Assembly (NCBI RefSeq): GCF_900099605.1
Contig: NZ_FNDK01000001.1
Span: 496,001 to 560,000 of the forward strand
Direction of reading: 5' to 3'
Length of the DNA: 64,000 bases
Origin: Alteribacillus persepolensis
Lineage (GTDB): Bacteria > Bacillota > Bacilli > Bacillales > Marinococcaceae
Under the pieces are notes generated by a model. That model did no database searches. It was not told the origin of the DNA and was given only the letters and a program-made list of their open reading frames with translations. Positions 27,442 to 35,504 of the stretch are shown here, piece after piece. Numbering within the stretch: position 1 is the first letter of the stretch; the number at the start of each line of letters is the position of its first letter. Made by a program: the position numbers and the translations under genes.

Positions 27442-28263
27442 TTAATCTCTAATTTGCTGACGCTGCTTCTCTCCTTTATATTTTCTCCAGCCGGCATATG
27501 TTAATGACACAATAATTGCACTTCCTACCGAAAGCATTACCAGCCATAAAGAAGGATCTGCCGCTGATCTTTTCTCTTCATTCACTACATTTTCTAAAGC
27601 AGTCTTCAATTTTTGTATATCGTTTGTACTTGTTGATTGAAGCCAGCCGGCATGCTGGTCCATGTAACGCACGTAGGAAATAAACGGTAAATAATGTTGT
27701 TCCTCCACACCTGTATAGATGGCCGGCCGAATTTCTTCAAATTGACGCTGCCACTCTTGAAAAGTTTGTTTTGCATGCTCCACTTCTCCATTATGGACTT
27801 GCTGTTCCAACTCATCAAGCTGATGTAAAAGTTGTTTGGCAGACTGCTTCCACAACGGATTTTCTTGACTCACGACAGCATCTGCTGCAAGCCGAAAAGC
27901 AAAAAGGTACCGAAGCCGCTGCTTATCGTCTAATTCCGCTCGATTCACTGCTTCTTCGGCTCGTTCAAATGAACGCAGCAGTTCAGACAGCTGATTCGTA
28001 TTCACATCATATTCATCAAATGGAACAGATGGCAAATGCTGTTTTAACCAGCTATGCACTTGCTTTGCATCTTCATAATTCCCCTTTTCTGCCAGTTCAT
28101 ACAGGAGAGCAGCTTTCTCATTCACTTCTTCCATATCCACAGCAGCATGCTCAGCACTAGTTTGTCCGACACAGCAGAAAAATAAAAAAAACATTGCAGC
28201 ACTCAAACATCCATATATGAAAAGCTGCTTATGAAAGAAGCTTCCGCTTCGATAATGTATCAT
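27442..28263 (-). CDS. ypjB: Sporulation protein YpjB
   Basis: The 273-residue protein has an N-terminal signal or anchor segment (about 12-38, LFIYGCLSAAMFFLFFCCVG), an extracytoplasmic helical domain and a C-terminal span (about 238-258) followed by a basic tail. This matches the YpjB family, tied to sporulation in B. subtilis with unclear function. ATG 28263 is preferred over 28293 because GAGGAGGGG lies 8 bases upstream. Confidence 0.85.
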   Translation of the reverse strand: MIHYRSGSFFHKQLFIYGCLSAAMFFLFFCCVGQTSAEHAAVDMEEVNEKAALLYELAEKGNYEDAKQVHSWLKQHLPSVPFDEYDVNTNQLSELLRSFERAEEAVNRAELDDKQRLRYLFAFRLAADAVVSQENPLWKQSAKQLLHQLDELEQQVHNGEVEHAKQTFQEWQRQFEEIRPAIYTGVEEQHYLPFISYVRYMDQHAGWLQSTSTNDIQKLKTALENVVNEEKRSAADPSLWLVMLSVGSAIIVSLTYAGWRKYKGEKQRQQIRD

Positions 28264-28560
28264 ATCATACCCCTCCTCATCTCCTCGTTCCATACTTATG
28301 AATACTTGGACAAGAGTAGACCGGAAGGGTGTTATTTCTATACAGCTATTTTTTAAGCTCTGTTCTATGCGGAGATTGTTTTTGTGACGGCACCTCCGCT
28401 GGATACTTGAAGCAGATGCATTCTTGTCTTTCCAAAGCTGAACAAACCCGTTCGTCCCGCGTGATGTTTAGCTTGTACTTTTTGTACAGACATTACTGTT
28501 TGCCACGCTGCCATGCCGATTATTTATATAAACAACCGTTTCTTATACAGAATTTTATTT

Positions 28561-29184
28561 TCACGGAAGCAGCAGAGTCAGGCGTTGTTTTCTAACGCCT
28601 AAAACATAAGCCAGACCAATCGAAAAAATACTCAGCCAGAACGTAAAATATCCAATCTGTGCTATGTAATCATTGATGGCAGGTGAAACCCAAGGATACA
28701 TACCAAAAACATAATCAATTATATCATTATGCAATGTCCATATAGCTGCTATCACTAAATGCCAGCCTTTTATACGATAATACGGAGAAAACAAAACAGC
28801 TTGAACAGCCATCCCTAAATGAGAAGCAATTAACATATAATTTTGCCAGTTCAGCATATCACCATGCACACCGGCAGCGATGTTCATCACTACCGCCCAC
28901 AATCCGTACTTGACTAAAGTAATAAATGCCAAAGCCTCCATAAGCCCGTTATGCTTTCGAAACAAAAATAAAGCTAAAACGATACAGAAAAATAAGCTTG
29001 CTGTCGGGGAATCTGGTACAAACACAAGAAACACAGCCGGAGTAATTTCAAGCTGAGACCCATACCACCAATAACCATAAATCGTCCCGAGAACATTCAC
29101 GACTAAAAGAAGACTTAGCATGGAAGGCGTTCCTAAAAACGTTATAAAAAGCTTCACTTTTTGCCACCATCCGTTTCTCGCCAT
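28561..29184 (-). CDS. ypjA: DUF1405 membrane protein YpjA
   Basis: The 207-residue protein has about six membrane spans and the DUF1405 features PDSPTASLFF, LVKYGLWAVVMN and TLHNDIIDYVFGMYPW. Function is unknown; its constant place next to qcrC suggests a link with respiration. I take ATG 29184 as start, though its ribosome-binding site is weak (AAAGGGA, part of a hairpin stem, 13 bases away). A TTG at 29211 would place the hairpin inside the gene. Confidence 0.8.
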   Translation of the reverse strand: MARNGWWQKVKLFITFLGTPSMLSLLLVVNVLGTIYGYWWYGSQLEITPAVFLVFVPDSPTASLFFCIVLALFLFRKHNGLMEALAFITLVKYGLWAVVMNIAAGVHGDMLNWQNYMLIASHLGMAVQAVLFSPYYRIKGWHLVIAAIWTLHNDIIDYVFGMYPWVSPAINDYIAQIGYFTFWLSIFSIGLAYVLGVRKQRLTLLLP

Positions 29185-29192
29185 AATGAAAG

Positions 29193-29220
29193 AGCTGTCC
29201 CTTTCAGGCAAGGGACAGCT
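29193..29220 (-). terminator. Hairpin between qcrC and ypjA
   Basis: AGCTGTCCCTT (29193-29203) pairs perfectly with AAGGGACAGCT (29210-29220) around a 6-base loop. The T run on the minus strand is poor (CTTTC). It can weaken transcription from qcrC into ypjA, and the stem touches the presumed ypjA ribosome-binding site. Confidence 0.65.
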
Positions 29221-29232
29221 GCTATTTGCTGC

Positions 29233-30108
29233 TTATTCTTCCGTTTCTTCGCCGTCTTCAGCATTTTCTTCTTCATCCGTTGTTTCGCCCTCTTCTTCGC
29301 CTTCACTGTCACCGCCAGCTTCAGGATTACCTCCGCTTGCGATGTATTCAGCAAGAAGATCTAGCTCTTCATCGGAACCATCAAACTGATCAGCTGGCAT
29401 TTCGCCAATACCATTTACAGCAATGTCTTTAATGGACTCCGCATCATATGGCACATCAAAGAGAGCCGGACCTGCAGAGCCTGCACCTTGCAGCTGGTCG
29501 CCGTGACAGCCGATACAGCCTTGATCAGAATATATCTGATAACCTTCGGCTTCCGTGTCAACTTCTTCTACCGCTGCTGCTTCCTCTTCATCAAGCATCT
29601 CACCTTGTTCAGCTGCCGCTTCCCAGTCGTGATGGTCGACAGACTCCCATGTAAGATAGACTGTAGCAAGCACTGCTAAAAGCATTAGGCCAGCTGCAAT
29701 TGGCCGCTGTGACGCTCTTCTTCTTGGGCCTTTATCCAGCCACGGTGCTAACAAGAGAGCCCCAAACGCCAAACCAGGCATAATAACTGCACCAATGACA
29801 GTAAAGTCACCGGCTGCATACTCATACTTTAACAGCTGATATAAAAACAAGAAATACCAGTCCGGCAATGGTATGTAACCGGAATCCGTAGGATCCGCCA
29901 CCCGTTCTAATGGAGATGGGTGTGCTACCGTCAAACACAAATAACCGATAAGAAAAACAGCCCCTACCAGCCATTCTTTTAACAAGAAGTTCGGCCAGAA
30001 AGCTTCTGTTTTACCCGGAAACTCCGAATAGTCTTTTGGTATATTCGGTTTACGTTCGGCAGGCACGCGGGAATCCCCAACAAATTTCATACCTTTTCCA
30101 CGATGCAT
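29233..30108 (-). CDS. qcrC: Menaquinol:cytochrome c reductase cytochrome b/c subunit
   Basis: QcrC of the Bacillus bc complex fuses a subunit IV-like part (three membrane spans, PLPDWYFLFLYQLLKY) with a cytochrome c domain containing the heme site CIGCH in SDQGCIGCHGDQLQGAG and an axial Met in GEMPADQF. The 291-residue protein ends in a very acidic 35-residue tail beyond the family's usual length of about 255. The SD is AAGGAGGG. It is the last gene of qcrABC. Confidence 0.97.
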   Translation of the reverse strand: MHRGKGMKFVGDSRVPAERKPNIPKDYSEFPGKTEAFWPNFLLKEWLVGAVFLIGYLCLTVAHPSPLERVADPTDSGYIPLPDWYFLFLYQLLKYEYAAGDFTVIGAVIMPGLAFGALLLAPWLDKGPRRRASQRPIAAGLMLLAVLATVYLTWESVDHHDWEAAAEQGEMLDEEEAAAVEEVDTEAEGYQIYSDQGCIGCHGDQLQGAGSAGPALFDVPYDAESIKDIAVNGIGEMPADQFDGSDEELDLLAEYIASGGNPEAGGDSEGEEEGETTDEEENAEDGEETEE

Positions 30109-30157
30109 CGGTTTCCCTCCTTATAGATTCAATCTTCAACGCTCGTACCTGCATTCC

Positions 30158-30832
30158 TTACAACGGCCCGGAAATACCTTGTCTTCGAATCATAATAAAG
30201 TGTGCTGCCATCAGGCCAAGCAAAGCTCCAGGCAAAAAGAATACATGAATCGCAAAGAAACGTGTTAATGTTTGCGCCCCAATGATTTCTGGGTCCCCTG
30301 CTAACAACGTCTTTGCCAGTCCTCCTATAACGGGGACACTTTCAGCAATCTGCAGACCAACTACTGTAGCAAAATATGCTTTCATATCCCATGGAAGCAG
30401 ATAACCTGTGAAACCTAAACCAAGCATAACAAAAAAGATAAGTACACCTACCACCCAGTTCAATTCTCTAGGTCGTTTATATGCCCCTGTAAAGAATACA
30501 CGCAAGGTATGTAAAAACATCATGACTATGACGAGACTTGCTCCCCAGTGGTGCATGCCGCGTACAATCGTTCCAAACGCTACTTCACCTTGCAAATATT
30601 TAACCGACTCGTAGGCGTTTACAATATCGGGTACATAATACATCGTCAAAAACATCCCGGACAGTATTTGGATGACTGTAATAAAAAACGTCAATCCTCC
30701 AAAGCAATAAACGAACGCTGAAAAGTGATGAGCAGGGTTTACGTGCTCCGGCACTTCATGGTCAGCGACATCGCGCCACATTGGAGTAATGTCCAGGCGT
30801 TCATCTACCCATTCATATATTTTTTGTAACAT
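30158..30832 (-). CDS. qcrB: Menaquinol:cytochrome c reductase cytochrome b subunit
   Basis: A cytochrome b6-type membrane protein of 224 residues with four spans. Two heme-binding His pairs are seen, in GMHHWGASLVIVMMFLHTLRVF and in RFFAIHVFFLPGALLGLMAAHF, and GFTGYLLPWDMKAYFAT is typical of the quinol site. It lies between qcrA (14 bases) and qcrC (49 bases). The length is that of B. subtilis QcrB. Confidence 0.97.
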   Translation of the reverse strand: MLQKIYEWVDERLDITPMWRDVADHEVPEHVNPAHHFSAFVYCFGGLTFFITVIQILSGMFLTMYYVPDIVNAYESVKYLQGEVAFGTIVRGMHHWGASLVIVMMFLHTLRVFFTGAYKRPRELNWVVGVLIFFVMLGLGFTGYLLPWDMKAYFATVVGLQIAESVPVIGGLAKTLLAGDPEIIGAQTLTRFFAIHVFFLPGALLGLMAAHFIMIRRQGISGPL

Positions 30833-30846
30833 AAATGACGCCCCTC

Positions 30847-31347
30847 CTAGATTTGTGGTTCAGCTTTTCCAAGGTAAACCGTTCCATCCTGTACTTCCAC
30901 TTCATACTTATGAAGTGGTTCAGTCGGCGGTGTACCTTCAATGTTTTTTCCGTCCTTTTCAAATCGTCCACCATGACAAGGACAGAAGAACTGGTCCGGA
31001 TAATCTTCATTTGCATCCCAATTCACTGTACATCCTAAGTGAGTACAAGTCGGTGAAAGAGCGACAATTTCATCTCCTTCTTGGTAAATCCATGCAGTTT
31101 CTGTTACTTCTGATGTGTACCAGGCATCTTTTTGCTCATAAGAAAAATCAAACCGCTGCGGCTGCTCCGTCAAATCACTCACGTCCGCAACAGCTGTCAT
31201 ATCACCTGCTGCACCTGCTTGAAGCACCGGGTCTATAGCAAACCTTGCCATCGGCAAAATCATGCCGGCTGCCATAAATCCCCCAACTCCTGTGAGCGTA
31301 TATGTTAAAAATTGACGCCTAGACACATTATGATCTTTTTCACTCAC
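30847..31347 (-). CDS. qcrA: Menaquinol:cytochrome c reductase Rieske iron-sulfur subunit
   Basis: The 166-residue Rieske protein has an N-terminal twin-arginine signal anchor (SRRQFLTYTLTGVGGFMAAG) and the 2Fe-2S ligands CTHLGC and CPCHGG. I use GTG 31347 rather than an upstream ATG at 31401, since GGGGGG lies about 7 bases ahead and the Tat motif then starts near residue 8. A GTG one codon upstream is also possible. The operon promoter is at 31425-31454. Confidence 0.96.
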   Translation of the reverse strand: MSEKDHNVSRRQFLTYTLTGVGGFMAAGMILPMARFAIDPVLQAGAAGDMTAVADVSDLTEQPQRFDFSYEQKDAWYTSEVTETAWIYQEGDEIVALSPTCTHLGCTVNWDANEDYPDQFFCPCHGGRFEKDGKNIEGTPPTEPLHKYEVEVQDGTVYLGKAEPQI

Positions 31348-31409
31348 CACATATCCCCCCCTGCTATATAAGTTCGGTCCATTTGGACGTAATACACACA
31401 CGTTTACAC

Positions 31410-31454
31410 AACTAGGACATACTCATGATAGCCTAGTTTTGAATATGCTGTCAA
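31410..31454 (-). promoter_or_regulatory. qcrABC promoter overlapped by an inverted repeat
   Basis: On the minus strand TTGACA (31454-31449), an 18-base spacer and TATCAT (31430-31425) form a sigma-A-type promoter about 78 bases before qcrA. AACTAGG (31410-31416) and CCTAGTT (31432-31438) are perfect 7-base arms with 15 bases between. They bracket the -10 box and start site, as an operator would. The binding factor is unknown. Confidence 0.6.
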
Positions 31455-31491
31455 TCTTTTGCAGACCGATTTTGCGAGTTATTTCGACTTT

Positions 31492-31956
31492 TCATGTATC
31501 CATTTTCCACTTTTCCATGATTAACGGGATTAACTGTTTAATTTGTTCTGATACTACCTGTCTCTTATACTCCATATCCATATTTTCCAAAGGTACAAGC
31601 GGCATCCAAACCAACAGGTCTCCCAAGCTTTGTTCTGCCTTTTTCCATTCTGAATCCGCTGTAATGTAGATAATATGTGCTGTTCCTTCCTTTTTCATCT
31701 CCGCCGCCCATTCCAACAGCCGTTCTTTGCGTTGATGAATATCTTCCGTTTCTAAATAAGTAAATGGCGGAACTAATAACATTCTTCCTTTAAACTGGCG
31801 TTCCAATTCATCGGAAATAATGGAAATGAATTCGTTCATCGCTGCGCTTTGCCGTACACCGCTTCCAAACGTTACTGGCAAAAGCGGAACAAGAGCTGTA
31901 TCGATGTACTTTCGTTCTTGAATAAATGAAGCAATGTCATTGGTTATCCATTTCAT
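31492..31956 (-). CDS. ypiF: YpiF family protein (DUF2487)
   Basis: The 154-residue protein of unknown function matches the YpiF pattern: KWITNDIASFIQERKYIDTALVPLLP near the start and LLVPPFTYLE in the middle. No membrane span or catalytic motif is evident. ATG 31956 has AGAGGGGATGAT directly upstream. The order ypiB-ypiF-qcrABC is that of B. subtilis. Two terminators separate it from ypiB, so it is likely a separate unit. Confidence 0.85.
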   Translation of the reverse strand: MKWITNDIASFIQERKYIDTALVPLLPVTFGSGVRQSAAMNEFISIISDELERQFKGRMLLVPPFTYLETEDIHQRKERLLEWAAEMKKEGTAHIIYITADSEWKKAEQSLGDLLVWMPLVPLENMDMEYKRQVVSEQIKQLIPLIMEKWKMDT

Positions 31957-32079
31957 ATCATCCCCTCTTTCTATGCATTTATTATTAATGAAACATAAAA
32001 ACTCATTTTATTATAAACGTCGTAAGCATTCCTGAAAAGCAGAGATATATTTTTCCCTGTATTTTTCAAAGAAAACTGA

Positions 32080-32106
32080 GCCAGCACCAAGCTTTTAAGT
32101 GCCGGC
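32080..32106 (-). terminator. Second terminator in the ypiB-ypiF gap
   Basis: On the minus strand GCCGGCAC (32106-32099) pairs with GTGCTGGC (32087-32080), 8 bp with one G-U, over an 11-base loop. The tail TCAGTTTTC is a modest T run. It backs up the hairpin at 32203-32225. Confidence 0.5.
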
Positions 32107-32197
32107 AAATGCCTCGCCCAACGAATGCTGATTCTCTTAAAGTGTGAATGATGTCTATCGTTTGCCTCTACTAACGTTTTATACTTGCCAGTCAGCG

Positions 32198-32225
32198 AAA
32201 AAGGCTGTCCCGATAACGGACAGCC
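32198..32225 (-). terminator. Terminator after ypiB
   Basis: On the minus strand GGCTGTCC (32225-32218) and GGGACAGCC (32211-32203) pair over a short loop and are followed by TTTTT. It lies 12 bases beyond the ypiB stop. Confidence 0.88.
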
Positions 32226-32237
32226 CGAACATCTGCA

Positions 32238-32795
32238 TCACCTATAGAGTTTTTGCTGTATTATTAATAATCTCTCTGTTAACCTGTAGAATTCTTTCTT
32301 TCTTTTGTGGATTAGTGCATCATCAATCTTCTTTCGCAGTGACTCATGTTCAAAATCCCAAACGGCCTGGTTAAGAATATGTTCCGCGGCTATTTCCAAC
32401 AACAATTTTTCCTGATCTTTTCCAGGTACATATGGATTATCTTCTAGCACTTCTGCATAATAGGTTAAAAATTCATCACCTTCAAACGCCAGCTGCACAT
32501 AAAGGTCTTCATCTGGATGCAGCCTGATATCATGGAAAGACCGCTCTGTGTCCATGGTGACAAACTGATTTTTATGGTAAGAAAAAGGCATGGAGTTGAG
32601 AGTTTCGCTAGAAAAAATAACGGCTTTTGGACAATACTCTGCTTTTTCGACAAAGTGAACTTTTTCTAACAATTTACCGTCACTTAAAAGGTAATGTAAA
32701 ATCCATGCATGTTCTCTTTGTTTGATGCGCTGTGTTTTTAAAAACCACTTTAGGAAGTCCCGCTTTTCCATCGCTGATACAACGTTACTCAACAC
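32238..32795 (-). CDS. ypiB: YpiB family protein (UPF0302)
   Basis: The 185-residue cytoplasmic protein matches YpiB: EKRDFLKWFLKTQRIKQREHAWILHYLLSD, KVHFVEKAEYCPKA and ERSFHDIRLHPDEDLYVQL. Its function is unknown; UPF0302 and the linked ypiA are conserved next to the aro-trp supraoperon. The start is uncertain: AAGGAGG stands 5 bases before GTG 32795 and 8 before TTG 32792, and no ATG is close. It lies 87 bases after ypiA. Confidence 0.88.
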   Translation of the reverse strand: MLSNVVSAMEKRDFLKWFLKTQRIKQREHAWILHYLLSDGKLLEKVHFVEKAEYCPKAVIFSSETLNSMPFSYHKNQFVTMDTERSFHDIRLHPDEDLYVQLAFEGDEFLTYYAEVLEDNPYVPGKDQEKLLLEIAAEHILNQAVWDFEHESLRKKIDDALIHKRKKEFYRLTERLLIIQQKLYR

Positions 32796-32882
32796 CAATC
32801 CCTCCTTGTCACCAAGCAAAACACTCAGTTTTGATAACAGTATTATCTTTCGACAAGCACACCTTCATTCCCTTTTCATGCA

Positions 32883-34148
32883 TTAGAATTCTTCTTCGAG
32901 GTCACGGATAAACATATCCAGCTCCTCATTTCCAGGATGAAGAGCGAGTGCTTGTTTAAAAAAGTGAAGGGCTTTATTTCTATAGCCAAGTTCTAAAAAC
33001 AACTTGCCATAGTCTTCTAAGAAGTCATCGTGTTGAGACAGGGAAGGATATACTTTTTCAAACAGTTTCTCTGCCTCGTCGAACGCTTCCTTTTCCCATA
33101 GAGCCTTTGCATAGTACCAATCCATATATGCATCCTCTTCTCCAAGTTCTTTCAGATGCAAAGCAAGATCTTCAATTGCTTCATAATTTTCCTGGTCCAG
33201 CCACAGAGCAAATAATGCTTTGGCAGCCTCTTGATTCCCTGGATTAACAGCAATCGCTTCTTTTAGTCTGTCCTGGGCAACAGATTCATTGCCAAGAGCG
33301 AGCTGAAGCTTGCCTGCTTCGGTAAACAATGTATCGTTTTGTTCATCCACCGATAAACCATCTTCCGCTGCTTTTAATGCCTCTTCATACTTTTCCAGCC
33401 CTTCGTAAGCCCGAATCAAATAAGGATAGAGTGTCACATAATCAGGGTCAGTTTGTTTTAACTTCTCTAGTTGCGTCGCAGCCAGTTGGTAGTCTTCTAT
33501 TTGCAGCGCTGTAAATCCGTAACCGAATAAAGAGTGCGGGTCTGTTTTGTCTTTTAACCCTTTCCGGTAGTAGGTGAGGGCCGTTTCAAATTCTCCAGTG
33601 GCACTGTATGCTTCGGCCAGCCGCAGATTCAAACCGCCTTCTGGAAATTCAAACCCTTGTGCTTGCGCCTGTTTCAAATATGGGATGCTTTTCGCAAAGT
33701 CTCCTCGGTCTAAATAATAATCGCCTAGCCCGGCTAAGAGAACCGGTTCATTTGGTTCTTTTTGGAGTGCAGCTTTTAACCGGTTTTCTGCTGCTTCATC
33801 CAATCCTTGTAATTGATAGAGGTCAGCCAGCAGCATCTGTGCCCTTACATACGCCTCATCACCTTCTTTTACCTCTAGCAGCCATTCAATCGCTTCATCC
33901 TCTTCATCTAAATCAACAGCCATTTCAGCAGCTGTCGTTAACAGTTCACCTTCATCGGGATAATAACTAATTAATTCATCCAATAGCGGTTTTGCTTTAT
34001 CAAGCCTTCCCAATTCTTCATATATTTGAATAAGGTCATATTTTTCTTGATGACTGGCATTTTGTTCCACTTCCTCTAAACGCTGTAACCCTTTTTCTAC
34101 ATCCCCGTTTTGAATCAGTTCAAGGGACTCTTCCAAACTGCTTTTCAT
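32883..34148 (-). CDS. ypiA: Tetratricopeptide repeat protein YpiA
   Basis: The 421-residue protein is built almost wholly of TPR helix pairs (about ten to twelve, for example LGDYYLDRGDFAKSIPYLKQAQ and AYSATGEFETALTYYRKGLK). TPR arrays bind partner proteins; no catalytic part is seen. Start ATG 34148 is preferred over 34163 because GGAGG lies 8 bases upstream of it. It follows the unrecognised gene by 20 bases and probably shares its transcript. Confidence 0.9.
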   Translation of the reverse strand: MKSSLEESLELIQNGDVEKGLQRLEEVEQNASHQEKYDLIQIYEELGRLDKAKPLLDELISYYPDEGELLTTAAEMAVDLDEEDEAIEWLLEVKEGDEAYVRAQMLLADLYQLQGLDEAAENRLKAALQKEPNEPVLLAGLGDYYLDRGDFAKSIPYLKQAQAQGFEFPEGGLNLRLAEAYSATGEFETALTYYRKGLKDKTDPHSLFGYGFTALQIEDYQLAATQLEKLKQTDPDYVTLYPYLIRAYEGLEKYEEALKAAEDGLSVDEQNDTLFTEAGKLQLALGNESVAQDRLKEAIAVNPGNQEAAKALFALWLDQENYEAIEDLALHLKELGEEDAYMDWYYAKALWEKEAFDEAEKLFEKVYPSLSQHDDFLEDYGKLFLELGYRNKALHFFKQALALHPGNEELDMFIRDLEEEF

Positions 34149-34168
34149 TTTTACAACCTCCACATCAT

Positions 34169-35041
34169 CTACACGCGCTGAATAGAACGAAGCCTCCCTG
34201 GAAGAAAAGCATTACAGCAGCGGCCAAATCCTTTTAAGAGCTGAACTTGATGACCTGCTTTCAATACCTTTCCCCGCAATACAACAATATCGGGGGGTTG
34301 TCCTTCTGACACGTGTCTATCCACTTGATTAACTCTTTTGGATTCATAGTATAACAAATAATCCGCATCTCCTCGAGCAACTGTACCTTTAACGGGATAG
34401 AGGCCAATGGTTTGCATTTCATTTTTACTTAACAGAGCTCCATTTTCAAATGTTACAATATGAAAGTGAGAAGAAAGAGCTTTTTCCCATTTATTTTTTT
34501 CTATTTGTTCCTCTGCGGAGTCAGGCGGCGGAAAGCGAAAAATAAAACTTAACGGTTCAGGCCCGAGTGCTTGTTTAATCCAATCCCAAGCCACGTATGG
34601 ACACTCCGATAAGGAAGTAAAATAAATTTCAACAACTGGAAAGTTGCGCCGCAGCAGTTGTCTCATAAAAGCAGGAGTCAGCTGTCTGCTGTGAACCGAT
34701 GGCACAATCAGATAATCGATTGGTACGTTATTTAATAGATTCAATGATTGTTCTGTTACATGGTCCAGTTGACTGGCTTTTTTTACCGGCATCATAATCA
34801 GCGTTGTGGTGACCCCTTTTTTCACCAGTGTTTCCCATCTTCTTTGGCCTTTTTGGTCATTGCACTGTTGCACTGTCGGCCCAATGGCCGCCTTCGCAGG
34901 TTCAATGTGAAAACCTCCCGCATGCACATTGATTATTTTTTCATACTGATAGTAATGTCTATAGGTAATTACTTCGTCTTCAATTTTTATATGAACAGGG
35001 CCCTTATTTTCTTCTACAGCGTGATTTAGCCAATATTTCAC
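34169..35041 (-). CDS. Unrecognised 290-residue protein in the place of the EPSP synthase gene
   Basis: I do not recognise this protein. The first third (IINVHAGGFHIEPAKAAIGPT) faintly recalls the metal-binding entry strand of amidohydrolases, and AGGxHIEP is the only such hint. The middle reads like an alpha/beta barrel (YLIVPSVHSRQLTPAFMRQLLRR, VVEIYFTS, LSFIFRFPPPD), and the end has adjacent cysteines in FGRCCNAF. The start is GTG with AGGG 8 bases upstream. It lies between tyrA and ypiA, where B. subtilis has its EPSP synthase gene, and overlaps nothing. It is preceded by the candidate small RNA and terminator at 35134-35234. Base and codon use look like its neighbours. Confidence 0.65.
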   Translation of the reverse strand: MKYWLNHAVEENKGPVHIKIEDEVITYRHYYQYEKIINVHAGGFHIEPAKAAIGPTVQQCNDQKGQRRWETLVKKGVTTTLIMMPVKKASQLDHVTEQSLNLLNNVPIDYLIVPSVHSRQLTPAFMRQLLRRNFPVVEIYFTSLSECPYVAWDWIKQALGPEPLSFIFRFPPPDSAEEQIEKNKWEKALSSHFHIVTFENGALLSKNEMQTIGLYPVKGTVARGDADYLLYYESKRVNQVDRHVSEGQPPDIVVLRGKVLKAGHQVQLLKGFGRCCNAFLPGRLRSIQRV

Positions 35042-35133
35042 TACATTCCCTGCCTTTCTTCCCTTTTTCTCGAAGATATGAAAGACAGCGTGGATTTATG
35101 AAACAAGGCAGAGCACCTGCGCATAAGCAGCAC

Positions 35134-35234
35134 AAAAAAAGACCCGATTCGTAAACGCTTACAAATCGGGCCAGCACACAAGTGCTGAAACGTATTATAA
35201 GAGTATGGATAGGAGTGGAGAGAAACCATACGCT
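35134..35234 (-). ncRNA. Candidate catabolite-controlled small RNA with anti-SD loop
   Basis: About 101 bases run from the expected start near 35234 to the T7 run at 35140-35134. Three stems are seen: GTATGG/CCATAC (35231-35226 with 35208-35203) around a 17-base C-rich loop with CTCTCCACTCCT; CAGCAC/GTGCTG around TTGT; and a 12-bp terminator stem (35143-35170, one U-G pair) followed by TCTTTTTTT. C-rich loops that pair with ribosome-binding sites are typical of Gram-positive small RNAs. No ORF with a ribosome-binding site lies inside. The alternative is a transcription attenuator in the leader of the gene starting at 35041. Confidence 0.55.
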
Positions 35235-35240
35235 ACTTTT

Positions 35241-35268
35241 ATTATAACTAAAACGCTTTCAAAGTCAA
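35241..35268 (-). promoter_or_regulatory. Promoter with a cre-like CcpA site in its spacer
   Basis: TTGACT (35268-35263), a 16-base spacer and a perfect TATAAT (35246-35241) read toward the small-RNA candidate. The sequence TTGAAAGCGTTTTAG that fills the spacer matches 13 of 15 positions of the cre consensus WTGNAANCGNWNNCW. A bound CcpA there would block RNA polymerase. A second cre-like sequence, TTGTAAGCGTTTACG, lies at 35163-35149 (14 of 15), 98 bases away centre to centre. Confidence 0.65.
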
Positions 35269-35393
35269 TAATATTTAAATAATTTTTAAAGGAAATTTGG
35301 CAAGTTCCCTAAAAAAGGAAAGCAGGCTAAAGGAAAGGTACTTCTGTAACGTATAACAAACGTGAAAAGAGGCTGCCCCTAAAAGATTTTTCA

Positions 35394-35504
35394 CAGCTGA
35401 AATACACGCTCCCCTGCGGGAATAGATCAGCAGCCGCTGAAGACCCCGCAGTGAGCAGCTTTTGCTCGCAATGTTACCCTGGAAAGCAAAGCGTATTTCA
35501 GCTG
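35394..35504. repeat. Imperfect palindromic element, about 111 bases
   Basis: The outer arms CAGCTGAAATACACGCT (35394-35410) and AGCGTATTTCAGCTG (35490-35504) are inverted copies. Inside, CCTGCGGG (35413-35420) faces CCCCGCAG (35444-35451). The inner CTCCCCTGCGGG and GACCCCGCAG with a following CTCGC resemble the degenerate palindromic repeat scattered through many Bacillaceae genomes. It lies just past the tyrA stop and may help end that transcript. Confidence 0.6.

Noticed and set aside
30789-31238. 149-codon plus-strand ORF antisense to qcrA
   Set aside because: It overlaps the clearly real qcrA gene and has no ribosome-binding site or family likeness.
31985-32030. TATAAT box ahead of ypiF
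   Set aside because: The -35 partner (TTTTCA) is poor, so it was not listed as a promoter.
35041-35229. 62-codon minus-strand ORF over the small-RNA candidate
   Set aside because: It runs through a hairpin and the T7 run of the terminator and lacks a ribosome-binding site.
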